In this document: piece by piece, positions 27,057 to 35,258 of the stretch
Position numbering within the stretch: the stretch's first letter is position 1
Layout: each line of letters starts with the position of its first letter
DNA from: Morganella psychrotolerans
GTDB taxonomy: Bacteria > Pseudomonadota > Gammaproteobacteria > Enterobacterales > Enterobacteriaceae
NCBI RefSeq assembly: GCF_001676055.1
Contig: NZ_LZEX01000034.1
Span: forward strand, 124,001-188,000
Length of the DNA stretch: 64,000 bases
Direction: 5' to 3'
Position numbers and translations under genes: made by a program
Notes under the pieces: generated by a model
Told to the model about the DNA's origin: nothing
What the model saw: the letters and a program-made list of their open reading frames with translations, nothing else
Databases searched by the model: none

Positions 27057-28634
27057 ATGACTACGAATATTCATCAGCACCGCATTCTGATCCTCGACTT
27101 TGGCTCACAATATACCCAGCTTATCGCGCGCCGCATCCGCGAAATCGGCGTGTACTGTGAACTGTGGGCATGGGATGTTACTGAAGAACAGATCCGCGCA
27201 TTTAATCCGAACGGTATTATTCTCTCCGGCGGACCGGAAAGCACCACTGAACATGACAGCCCGCGCGCACCTGAATATGTCTTCAGCGCCGGTGTTCCGG
27301 TTCTGGGCATTTGCTACGGTATGCAGACCATGTCCATGCAGCTTGGCGGAACGGTTGAAACCTCCGGTGAGCGCGAATTCGGTTATGCGCAGGTTGAGAT
27401 CCGTGAAACCTGTGAACTGTTCCGCGGCATTCACGACATGCTGGATGAAAACGGCAAACCACAGCTGGATGTGTGGATGAGCCACGGTGACAAAGTCACC
27501 TCGATCCCGTCTGATTTTACCACGGTTGCCAGCACAGAAACCTGTCCGTTTGCCATTATGGCGAATGATGCAAAACGTTTTTACGGCGTACAGTTCCACC
27601 CGGAAGTGACTCACACACATCAGGGTCTGGCTATCCTGGAGCGCTTTGTCCTGGAAATCTGTCAGTGTGACGCACTGTGGACACCGGAAGCGATTATTGA
27701 AGATACCGTTATCCGCCTGCGTGAGCAGATTGGCGACGATCACGTTATCCTGGCACTTTCCGGCGGTGTGGACTCATCTGTCACCGCGATGCTGTTAGAT
27801 CGCGCCATCGGCAAACGCCTGACCTGTGTTTTTGTTGATAACGGTTTATTGCGCCTGAACGAAGCCGATCAGGTTATGGCGATGTTTGCGGGACAATTTG
27901 ATTTCAATATCATTCATGCCAAAGCCGAAGACCGCTTCCTCAATGCACTGAAAGGCATTGCGGACCCGGAAGCAAAACGTAAAGCTATCGGTCATACTTT
28001 CATTGAAATTTTTGATGAAGAAGCATCAAAACAGAAACAGGTGAAATGGCTGGCACAGGGTACAATTTATCCTGACGTCATTGAATCTGCTGCATCTGAA
28101 ACCGGCAAAGCGCACGTTATCAAGTCACACCATAATGTCGGCGGACTGCCGGAAGATATGGAACTGGGGCTGGTTGAACCGCTGCGTGAGCTGTTTAAAG
28201 ATGAAGTCCGCCGTATTGGTCTGCAACTGGGCCTGCCGTACGACATGCTGTACCGCCATCCGTTCCCGGGACCGGGTCTGGGTGTCCGCGTACTGGGTGA
28301 AGTGAAAAAAGAGTTCTGCGATATTCTGCGCCGCGCAGATGCTATCTTTATCGAAGAGCTGCACAAGGCGGATCTGTACAATAAAGTCAGCCAAGCATTC
28401 ACTGTCTTCCTGCCGGTACGCTCTGTCGGTGTCATGGGCGACGGACGTAAATACGACTGGGTTGTTTCCCTGCGTGCAGTCGAAACCATCGACTTTATGA
28501 CAGCGCACTGGGCACATCTGCCATACGACCTGTTAGGTCGCGTATCTAACCGCATCATCAATGAAGTCGATGGTATTTCCCGCGTTGTCTACGACATCAG
28601 CGGCAAGCCACCGGCGACAATTGAGTGGGAATGA
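27057..28634 (+). CDS. guaA: GMP synthase (glutamine-hydrolysing)
   Basis: 525 aa from the ATG at 27057, the E. coli length. The class I amidotransferase domain (1-200) has the nucleophile C86 in LGICYGMQ and the His/Glu of QFHPEVTHT. The ATP pyrophosphatase domain has the P-loop LSGGVDSSV, and the C-terminal dimer domain ends PPATIEWE. It converts XMP to GMP. The gene is intact, so the neighbouring prophage either inserted downstream or restored its end. Its 3' region is a common integration site for islands. Confidence 0.97.
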   Translation: MTTNIHQHRILILDFGSQYTQLIARRIREIGVYCELWAWDVTEEQIRAFNPNGIILSGGPESTTEHDSPRAPEYVFSAGVPVLGICYGMQTMSMQLGGTVETSGEREFGYAQVEIRETCELFRGIHDMLDENGKPQLDVWMSHGDKVTSIPSDFTTVASTETCPFAIMANDAKRFYGVQFHPEVTHTHQGLAILERFVLEICQCDALWTPEAIIEDTVIRLREQIGDDHVILALSGGVDSSVTAMLLDRAIGKRLTCVFVDNGLLRLNEADQVMAMFAGQFDFNIIHAKAEDRFLNALKGIADPEAKRKAIGHTFIEIFDEEASKQKQVKWLAQGTIYPDVIESAASETGKAHVIKSHHNVGGLPEDMELGLVEPLRELFKDEVRRIGLQLGLPYDMLYRHPFPGPGLGVRVLGEVKKEFCDILRRADAIFIEELHKADLYNKVSQAFTVFLPVRSVGVMGDGRKYDWVVSLRAVETIDFMTAHWAHLPYDLLGRVSNRIINEVDGISRVVYDISGKPPATIEWE

Positions 28635-28678
28635 TATCCCTATAGTTTTTAACTGTCGGTAATTATCAGAAAACCGAA

Positions 28679-28710
28679 AGCCATCAGTAAGTTACTGGTG
28701 GCTTTTTTGT
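28679..28710 (+). terminator. Terminator after guaA
   Basis: AAGCCATCAGTAA pairs with TTACTGGTGGCTT (one G-U pair) with an almost closed loop, followed by TTTTTTG. It lies 45 bases after the guaA stop and could be host or phage sequence depending on the att site. Confidence 0.75.
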
Positions 28711-28749
28711 TTTCTATTGTTTTTAATTGTTGACAAGAGCCGGCATTTT

Positions 28750-28834
28750 TGACGGTATATGTGACGGTATCAAAAAATAAAATCACTATAAACCGGCTGT
28801 GATACCGTCAGAAAAATAAAAATTATGACGGTAT
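28750..28834. repeat. Four TGACGGTAT repeats before the integrase
   Basis: TGACGGTAT occurs at 28750-28758, 28762-28770 and 28826-28834, and inverted (ATACCGTCA) at 28802-28810. A partial copy (ATACCGAC) follows near 28846. Direct and inverted short repeats beside an integrase are typical arm-type integrase or excisionase sites, or an operator for autoregulation. Confidence 0.7.
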
Positions 28835-28853
28835 TAAGAGAGAGAATACCGAC

Positions 28854-30056
28854 GTGCTGACTGATACAAAATTAAAAAGTATGAAGCCGCAGGACAGGCT
28901 TTATAAGGTGTCTGATCGTGATGGTTTGTATGTTGCGATCACAAAAAACGGAACGATTTCATTCAGATATGATTATCGCTTTAACGGTCGCCGTGAAACG
29001 GTGACATTTGGTAAATACGGGGCTGACGGTATCACGCTGGCGCAAGCCCGCGAATTACTGAATGAGGCTAAAAAGCAGCTGAATGCAGGTGTATCACCGG
29101 CTGCGAGCAAACGTGACGGTATTGATGCCAAAAAGGGTGCGACGGTATTCAGCGAATATACCGTCAGATATATGCAGAACGTCCGGCTGGCGGACTCTAC
29201 ACGGGCAATGAAAGTCTCTGTGATTGAGCGTGACATTGAACCGGTATTCGGCAGGCTGGCACTTGATGAAATCACCACACAACGGCTGCGCGCATTGTGT
29301 GAAAAGATCTGCGACCGTGGGGGTAATGCCACTGCGCTGCTGGTTCGTGAGATTGTCGGTGCTGTGTTTGATTACGCCATCGACCGCGGATATGAAATTA
29401 GTAACCCGGCGGCAAGTATCAAGGCATCTTCTATCGCGACCTTTGTACCGCGTGAACGCGCTATGACGGAGAAAGAAATTGGGTTGTTTTTCCGGGAACT
29501 TGAAAACTATAGTTGTTATCCGACACTGAAACTGGCGGTTAAATTTGTCCTGTTAACTATGGTGCGTAAATCGGAGTTTCTCCACGCCCAATGGACGGAG
29601 ATCGATTTCAAACGGTCACAGTGGGAGATCCCGAAAGAGCGCATGAAAAAGCGCAGAAGCCACATTATTTATCTCTCCCGGCAGGCTATGGATATCATGA
29701 CCGGCTTTAAGGTCTGCGCGATGGGGAGTGAATTCCTGATCCCAGGGCGCTATGACATCCGTAAGCCGCTGTCGAACGCAGCACTGAATAATGTGATTGA
29801 TGGTGTGGTTAAACGGATAAATGCGAAAGGTGTCAGCTTTGAACCACTGACGGTGCATGACCTGAGGCGCACCGCCAGTACATTATTGCATGAGGCAGGG
29901 TTTAATTCTGACTGGATAGAGAAGTGTCTGGCCCACGAACAAAAAGGCGTCCGTGCCGTGTACAACAAAGCGGAATACGCAGAGCAGCGCCGCGACATGC
30001 TGCAACAGTGGGCAGATATGGTTGACGGGTGGATAGAAGAGGGTAAAGAGGGGTAA
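28854..30056 (+). CDS. int: Prophage tyrosine-recombinase integrase
   Basis: 400 aa with a GTG start and AAGAGAGAG upstream. The N-terminal arm-binding DUF4102 domain (about 1-90) has KVSDRDGLYVAITKNG and FGKYGADGITLAQAR. The catalytic domain (about 205-385) has R238 in TMVRKSE, H335-x-x-R338 in VHDLRRTAS, the LAHE box and the nucleophile Y370 in AVYNKAEY. It is the P4-type class that often targets gene 3' ends. It points away from guaA, with the repeat array in front. Confidence 0.93.
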   Translation: MLTDTKLKSMKPQDRLYKVSDRDGLYVAITKNGTISFRYDYRFNGRRETVTFGKYGADGITLAQARELLNEAKKQLNAGVSPAASKRDGIDAKKGATVFSEYTVRYMQNVRLADSTRAMKVSVIERDIEPVFGRLALDEITTQRLRALCEKICDRGGNATALLVREIVGAVFDYAIDRGYEISNPAASIKASSIATFVPRERAMTEKEIGLFFRELENYSCYPTLKLAVKFVLLTMVRKSEFLHAQWTEIDFKRSQWEIPKERMKKRRSHIIYLSRQAMDIMTGFKVCAMGSEFLIPGRYDIRKPLSNAALNNVIDGVVKRINAKGVSFEPLTVHDLRRTASTLLHEAGFNSDWIEKCLAHEQKGVRAVYNKAEYAEQRRDMLQQWADMVDGWIEEGKEG

Positions 30057-30233
30057 TTACTCGTCGCCCAGCACCTTGCCGGCGATCAGGGAAGAGAGGT
30101 AAGCGGCACCGACCGGCAGCCAGAATGTGGAATAAAATACACTGGCTGCTATGTCGGTACGGTTTCCGGCGCTTCTGCTCAGTTCTGAGAAGAGATAACC
30201 GGCAATCCACAGGTAGAACGCAAGGGTAAGCAT
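30057..30233 (-). CDS. Small phage membrane protein, unknown
   Basis: 58 aa (starts MLTLAFYLWIAGYLF). Two hydrophobic stretches (about 3-16 and 36-52) flank SELSRSAGNRTD. A strong AGGAGG lies seven bases before the ATG. It is last of the leftward early operon and its stop abuts the integrase stop. No family is recognised. Confidence 0.65.
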   Translation of the reverse strand: MLTLAFYLWIAGYLFSELSRSAGNRTDIAASVFYSTFWLPVGAAYLSSLIAGKVLGDE

Positions 30234-30242
30234 CGGGGCCTC

Positions 30243-30440
30243 CTATCCGTTTTTGCGCTTGTTCTGTGCGTCATCATCGCCGCACTCTTTTGAGCAGTAC
30301 GCACTGCCCGGCATAACCGGTTCATCACGGCACCAGATGCAGAACCCGGTCAGGCTCTGCGGTTTCGGTGCGCGGTTGGCTAATGCGGCGGTCAGGCGCA
30401 GTTCGTTTAAATCATTGGCTTCATCGATAATATCGGGCAT
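30243..30440 (-). CDS. DksA/TraR-type zinc-finger phage protein
   Basis: 65 aa. A C4 zinc-finger pattern FCIWCRDEP...AYCSKEC occupies residues about 33-53, with an acidic helical N-terminus. It resembles the short TraR/DksA-like proteins of phages, which can bind RNA polymerase, though this one lacks most of the long coiled coil. It lies between the 58-aa gene and the methyltransferase gene in the leftward operon. Confidence 0.65.
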   Translation of the reverse strand: MPDIIDEANDLNELRLTAALANRAPKPQSLTGFCIWCRDEPVMPGSAYCSKECGDDDAQNKRKNG

Positions 30441-30454
30441 AAATTACCTCATGG

Positions 30455-32485
30455 TTACGCTGCATAGCTGTTTCTTTCCACCAGCCAGTGTGCCTGCTGC
30501 ATAAACAGGTCACCGGTAGCGATCAGTTCATCACGACTGATGTAACTGATTTTGTCGCCGGTCCATGCTTTATCGAGCACGACGATTGCCCCGGCAAAGA
30601 ATGCACCCGATGGTTTCTGTTTCTTATCTGCCGGCACAAACCATTCCGGTAAATCAAATCCGACACGTCCACGAATAAACGCGATATGGTCGGCCCACTC
30701 AGGCCACCACACTTCGCTGGTTGCTGCTTTTAACAGGAATACATAGCGTCCACCTTTCTCACGCATGGCTTTTGCGTGCTCCATGATGTTACGGACACCG
30801 GTCACAGCCTGTTTATCGTGGTAACTACTGCGGGAATAAGGAGGATTGCCGTATGCCGAGCCGCCCAGGTCTTTCAGCTTTTCTGACCAATCCTGAGTCA
30901 GTGCATTATCTTCAGCGGTGTAATAATCCGGACATTTGCTGTTCTGGCCATCAGTGAATAAATCCAGTGTGAACGGACCAAACTTTGCGTTGATACCCCA
31001 ATACAGAGCATCTGGTGTGCGCCACTGGTCACCAACATCTTTCAGCATGTGTGCTGGTTTATTACGCAGGTCGTCCAGCTCAATAACGTAATCTGAGCGC
31101 AGATCCGGCGTTTCCTGCACTGGCAGCGCGGCAAGAATACGTTCACCAATCCAGCGCATTACCGGTACAGCCATGCTGTTACCAATGGCGCGATAACGCG
31201 GACCATCCGGGCAGTCAGCGGCATCTTTACCGCGCCAACTGATTTGAGTGTGATTATCCGGAAAGCCCTGGAGTCGCTCACATTCAACCGGCGTCAGACG
31301 GCGGACGATATTTTTTGTTGATACCGCATGAACATCTGTTTTTGTCAGTGTGTAAGAGACGCCTGATTCATCGAACCCGTTTCCGTTACCACCATTTTCA
31401 GGGGACCGGCCGATAATATTCCCGGCTACAGCGATAGCAGGATATCCCTGCCCGGGCTTGCCGCCACCTGTCGATAACGGACCGGTAATCTGACCATCAC
31501 CATTTTGTAATCTCACCTCTCCCTGACTGTTTTCAGCGAATGAAAAACAGGCATTTTCCTGTCCGTGATTACGTCCCAGTGTATGAGCCAGCTCATAATT
31601 AACGTCCGGATCTTGAGTGCCATGTACAGACATTACAGCAAGGTCAGTAGCATCTTTGTAATCTCTGGCTTTAACCGTACTTGCTGTTTCATCATCAACA
31701 TATTCACCGAAAGTGGCCATTCGGAAAGAACCGGCTATCAAGTGTCCTGCTTGTGCCTGGTTATCGTCTGCGCCTGTTGCTCCAACGCCATTTTTAGTAA
31801 GGGCGGCAACTGTCTGTTCCGCTTCTCCGCACGCCGGAGAATCCCCGTGCAGGCTGTCGGACTCAAATAGTATTTCTGCGGGACAGATGTCTTTTCGAGC
31901 ACTTGCGATAACGAAGACACGACGGCGGCGTTGGGGCACTCCGAGATATTGAGCATCGAGGATCCGCCACGCGACAGTTCTTTTCGGTCCAGACACATAA
32001 CCAGCGTTTGACCATTTTCCCCCTGTCGGTTTGAGTTCTTCACTTTCTCCGGCAAGTCCTGCAAGAAAGCAACCAAAGGCATTATCTTTGCTGCTGAGGA
32101 CGCCTGGAACGTTCTCCCAGACGATAATGGTTGGCTGCTCGCCGTTTTGTTCTCTGATTTCATCAATACTGTCCGCTAATTCAACATACGAAAGGGTTAA
32201 TTGCCCGCGCTCGTCACTCAGACCACCACGCAGACCGGCAACGCTGAACGCCTGGCACGGGGTTCCGCCAACCAGCAGATCGGGAGTTGTGACTGTTCCG
32301 GAACGAACCGCAGCCGCAATTTTGGTCATATCACCGAGGTTATTTACCTGCGGCCAGTGTGCCGCCAGTACCGCTGACGGGAACGGTTCAATCTCGCTGA
32401 ACCAGGCGGGGAGCATCCCTATAGGTTCCCAGGCGACCGAGGCGGCTTCAATGCCGGAACATACAGATCCGTAAGTAAGTGTCAT
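30455..32485 (-). CDS. Fused DNA (cytosine-5)- and (adenine-N6)-methyltransferase
   Basis: 676 aa with two complete-looking enzymes. Residues 1-450 are a C5-cytosine methyltransferase: motif I GSVCSGIEAAS, motif IV with nucleophile C77 in GGTPCQAFS, motif VI E124-N125-V126, motif VIII QRRRR (185-189), about 200 residues of variable target-recognition region, then RLTPVECERLQGFP and RAIGNSMAVP. Residues about 485-665 are a phage Dam-type N6-adenine methyltransferase with WRTPDALYWGINAKFG and catalytic NPPY (547-550). No restriction partner is present, so it probably masks phage DNA from host restriction. Related phage epsilon15 is reported to carry one cytosine and one adenine methylase. Confidence 0.88.
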   Translation of the reverse strand: MTLTYGSVCSGIEAASVAWEPIGMLPAWFSEIEPFPSAVLAAHWPQVNNLGDMTKIAAAVRSGTVTTPDLLVGGTPCQAFSVAGLRGGLSDERGQLTLSYVELADSIDEIREQNGEQPTIIVWENVPGVLSSKDNAFGCFLAGLAGESEELKPTGGKWSNAGYVSGPKRTVAWRILDAQYLGVPQRRRRVFVIASARKDICPAEILFESDSLHGDSPACGEAEQTVAALTKNGVGATGADDNQAQAGHLIAGSFRMATFGEYVDDETASTVKARDYKDATDLAVMSVHGTQDPDVNYELAHTLGRNHGQENACFSFAENSQGEVRLQNGDGQITGPLSTGGGKPGQGYPAIAVAGNIIGRSPENGGNGNGFDESGVSYTLTKTDVHAVSTKNIVRRLTPVECERLQGFPDNHTQISWRGKDAADCPDGPRYRAIGNSMAVPVMRWIGERILAALPVQETPDLRSDYVIELDDLRNKPAHMLKDVGDQWRTPDALYWGINAKFGPFTLDLFTDGQNSKCPDYYTAEDNALTQDWSEKLKDLGGSAYGNPPYSRSSYHDKQAVTGVRNIMEHAKAMREKGGRYVFLLKAATSEVWWPEWADHIAFIRGRVGFDLPEWFVPADKKQKPSGAFFAGAIVVLDKAWTGDKISYISRDELIATGDLFMQQAHWLVERNSYAA

Positions 32486-33156
32486 GCTGCCTCCGGCTTA
32501 AACTCAATCACCCAAACCCACGGGTTACTAAACCAGCTGCCTTCGCCATAAATTGATTGCCATAGCTCTCTATATGCGGATTTTGCTGTTTGATGTGGTT
32601 GATTGTTGCCAGGTATATAAAAGCCATTCAGCCAATTACCTTCATTACCATAACGACCAGTGATAATCCCTTCAGCTATAGCATCTTCTTCACTGATGTC
32701 CTTCAACCGCTCAACATGAACATTGGTTATTTCCAGTGATATTCGTGAAGCCCACCGAGGCATGTGGATTGATGGACGCCAGCCGTATCTCAAATTGTCG
32801 TCAGCATCAAAGTACTCTGGTGTTTCACCGTTGTCGGCGCGATAAACACAATTTTTAACCAACTGGAACGGGACTGGATCTTTGTATAATGCATTAGCTT
32901 TATCATAATCAACTAACGGACCCTGCCACGTCTCACGCACCCACAGGCGATCACCAGTTTTACCGAGTGGGCACAATCCGTACTTTGGTGCATCTAATAC
33001 ATGAATGGATGTGCCACTTCTTGTTTTTGTCGGTTTTTTTAGCGTTAAACCATTGTCTGGCGCTACATTTTTAACGATACGTCTGGTCTGTATTTTCTGC
33101 CCGCCCATGATGGATTTAACCATTGCTGTATTAAAGATAATTGGTCTTTCTTTCAT
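32482..33156 (-). CDS. ASCH/PUA-like phage protein
   Basis: 224 aa. It opens RPIIFNTAMVKSIMGGQKIQTRRI, where the QTRR after a Gly-rich turn is typical of ASCH-fold phage proteins; GDRLWVRETWQ, RPSIHMPRWASRI and a C-terminal WVWVIEFK follow the same family. These have a PUA-like nucleic acid-binding fold; the function is not established. The stop overlaps the methyltransferase start by four bases, so expression is coupled. Confidence 0.7.
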   Translation of the reverse strand: MKERPIIFNTAMVKSIMGGQKIQTRRIVKNVAPDNGLTLKKPTKTRSGTSIHVLDAPKYGLCPLGKTGDRLWVRETWQGPLVDYDKANALYKDPVPFQLVKNCVYRADNGETPEYFDADDNLRYGWRPSIHMPRWASRISLEITNVHVERLKDISEEDAIAEGIITGRYGNEGNWLNGFYIPGNNQPHQTAKSAYRELWQSIYGEGSWFSNPWVWVIEFKPEAA

Positions 33157-33165
33157 GTCGCGTCC

Positions 33166-33300
33166 TCATTTATCATCACTAACAACCAACTGAAAATTAT
33201 CACCATCAATAACGCAGATAACGCCACTGACGGCGCACCAGAGCGCGATCCCGTGTAGTGACAGAATTGCACTGGCGATATCAAAGCGCGCGCTGTTCAT
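33166..33300 (-). CDS. Small 44-aa phage protein
   Basis: The frame MNSARFDIASAILSLHG... ends 9 bases before the next start and overlaps the excisionase-like gene by 20 bases, filling the only gap in the operon. There is a hydrophobic centre (about 10-32) with two Cys. A weak binding site GCAGAG precedes it. No family is recognised. Confidence 0.5.
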   Translation of the reverse strand: MNSARFDIASAILSLHGIALWCAVSGVICVIDGDNFQLVVSDDK

Positions 33301-33538
33301 GTTTCTCTGCCTTTTTAGCACGTACCTTGTGAATGGTTTCATCAGGTGCTACCGGATTTGTCCGGCGGTCAGCAACCCACTGCATTACCTCGCTTTCTTC
33401 CCAGCGGACTGCGCGTTGAGTCAGTGCGGTGCGCTTCGGGAAGTTACCTTCGCGCTCATAGGTGTAAATGGTGGTGCGGGACAGCCCGGTAATGCGGCTG
33501 ACTTCCTTAAAATCGATGGGTTTTGTTAATGGGATCAT
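33281..33538 (-). CDS. AlpA-like DNA-binding protein, candidate excisionase
   Basis: 85 aa with a MerR/AlpA-type winged helix: FKEVSRITGLSRTTIYTYER, GNFPKR, and RAVRWEESEVMQWVADR. This is the AlpA family used by phages and P4-like elements as excisionase or integrase activator. The basic tail KVRAKKAEKHEQRA may add DNA contacts. Its place in the PL-type operon between recT and the methyltransferase fits excision control. The direct repeats before int could be its sites. Confidence 0.75.
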   Translation of the reverse strand: MIPLTKPIDFKEVSRITGLSRTTIYTYEREGNFPKRTALTQRAVRWEESEVMQWVADRRTNPVAPDETIHKVRAKKAEKHEQRAL

Positions 33539-33553
33539 GGTGTATCTCCGGAA

Positions 33554-34057
33554 TTAATTTTCTGACTCAAGTTTATCGAACACACTCCAGTACTTTGACC
33601 AGTCAGGCTGCTCATACTTTTCTTCGTCGTCATTCCATTCACCGTTAAATGGATTTTCACACACGGATGTCATCCAAAAGCCAATTGCATGGCAATCAGG
33701 GGTACTTTCAAATATTTCAGCAATACGTGACCAGTGATGAACGCGTTGTGGATCAGGCGGGAAATCAGACAGGTACATTCTTATAAGCTCAGCCGCTTTG
33801 GCATAGTGTTCTTGTTTCACATAGCAATTGTCGTACGTCATGGCAAGAACAGCGCGGTGGTGCAGTGGAATGTCACCACGCTTATAAAGCGGCCATACCT
33901 TATCTATACATGACCAGAATCCGTTATCCCGGCAATCTAAATAGCGAATTGCCATGTCATTCCATACCACGGGAGCGCTTCCCCACGCATTTTTCAGCTC
34001 CTCAACACATTCAGATTTTTCATTTGGCCATACTGCGATAATTGTTGTCTGACTCAT
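33554..34057 (-). CDS. Hypothetical phage protein
   Basis: 167 aa, soluble, rich in Trp and acidic residues (FWSCIDKVWPLYKRG, WNDDEEKYEQPDWSKYW). No helix-turn-helix, membrane segment or known motif was found. It lies between the excisionase-like gene and recT in the leftward operon. No family is recognised. Confidence 0.55.
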   Translation of the reverse strand: MSQTTIIAVWPNEKSECVEELKNAWGSAPVVWNDMAIRYLDCRDNGFWSCIDKVWPLYKRGDIPLHHRAVLAMTYDNCYVKQEHYAKAAELIRMYLSDFPPDPQRVHHWSRIAEIFESTPDCHAIGFWMTSVCENPFNGEWNDDEEKYEQPDWSKYWSVFDKLESEN

Positions 34058-34118
34058 GGTTATATCCTGTTAAATAGGTTTGATGTGACGCCCGAAACCT
34101 AGTCCGGGCATCATTGAA

Positions 34119-35210
34119 TTACTGATACTCAGGCTTCATATCACTCAGCGTGACACTAAACCGCTCATACAGATCAGCGCCGAGTTTCGTTTTACGGGCA
34201 TTCAGCAGTTGTTCAACCTTTGCAAAGGCGTCTGCGGCTTCCGGTGTGCCTGATTCAGGCAGAGAATTGATCTCCGCTTCCAGTAAATTGCGTGAATCAA
34301 TAACGTGATATGCCTGAACTGCTTTGTTTTTCAGTTCAGTAAACAAGGTGATCCCCATTGCCTTTTTGCCTTCATCAATCCGGATGCGGATATCTTTTAC
34401 TTCGTCCAGCGTTTCAGCGGTATCTATGGCTTTACGGGTTGCCTCCGCGTCGAATTCTTCAACCAGTTCACCGGTAACTTCTTTCACGGCTTCCGGCTGC
34501 TGTGGCTTCTCTTGCTGGTGGGATAACTCGCTGAGCGTTACGCGTTCTTTTGGCGGCGTAACGTCTTTCATGGTGCGATCTTCCAGTTCATCCGGAGTGT
34601 AAACACCGAGTATTACCTCGGGGCAATAAAGGCGGGCCCAGTACTTAACGGCGAGGTAGGCAATTTGTTGTTTCGGGTTTGTAGCCCACAACGGAGAGTT
34701 GCGGGTAACAACACTGGAAAGGTAAACCGGTTCGCTCCAGGTGATTTCTGCATCACCACGCAGAATGGCACCGACACGAATAAATAAACCGTGTTCATCA
34801 GCATCAGTCCAGCCACGAACACGCTTTGTGACATCATAACTGCCATTGCGTCCGCTTTTTGTTTCGGTGACTTCTTTGCTGGTGGTGCATTTTTCCCATC
34901 CGTCACCACCGTATTCATAATGGAAGCGCCCGTGAATAGCGGATGAACTTGATATTAAGGCATTAACAAGCTGTGCTTCATAACCAAGCACACCGTTGAT
35001 AATGTGCGTTTTCTGAGCCACAGCGAACGGGTTCATTCCCCACTGAGCGGATTGCATAGCGATTGCCAGGCAATCGGATTCCTGACCTTTTAAGTGAGCA
35101 GGAACGGTAACAGTGCCGCGTGCCATGACCTCAGCAAAGCGCAGCATTTTATCCAGTCCGTCAGCGCTGAAAATTGACGGCATTGATTCTTTTGTCATTA
35201 ACTCAGACAT
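34119..35210 (-). CDS. recT: RecT-family single-strand annealing protein
   Basis: 363 aa from the ATG at 35210, with GGAG eight bases before it. An N-terminal RecT core (about 10-205) includes ECLAIAMQSAQWGMNPFAVA-like text (here SDCLAIAMQSAQWGMNP), KTHIINGVLGYEAQLVNALI and ATNPKQQIAYLAVKYWARL. The C-terminal third is acidic and helical. RecT anneals complementary strands and works with the exonuclease encoded directly upstream in the same operon. Confidence 0.88.
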   Translation of the reverse strand: MSELMTKESMPSIFSADGLDKMLRFAEVMARGTVTVPAHLKGQESDCLAIAMQSAQWGMNPFAVAQKTHIINGVLGYEAQLVNALISSSSAIHGRFHYEYGGDGWEKCTTSKEVTETKSGRNGSYDVTKRVRGWTDADEHGLFIRVGAILRGDAEITWSEPVYLSSVVTRNSPLWATNPKQQIAYLAVKYWARLYCPEVILGVYTPDELEDRTMKDVTPPKERVTLSELSHQQEKPQQPEAVKEVTGELVEEFDAEATRKAIDTAETLDEVKDIRIRIDEGKKAMGITLFTELKNKAVQAYHVIDSRNLLEAEINSLPESGTPEAADAFAKVEQLLNARKTKLGADLYERFSVTLSDMKPEYQ

Positions 35211-35258
35211 AATAGAGTCTCCAGCCCGGCTGATGCCGGGCATTAAATAGGGGGATGG

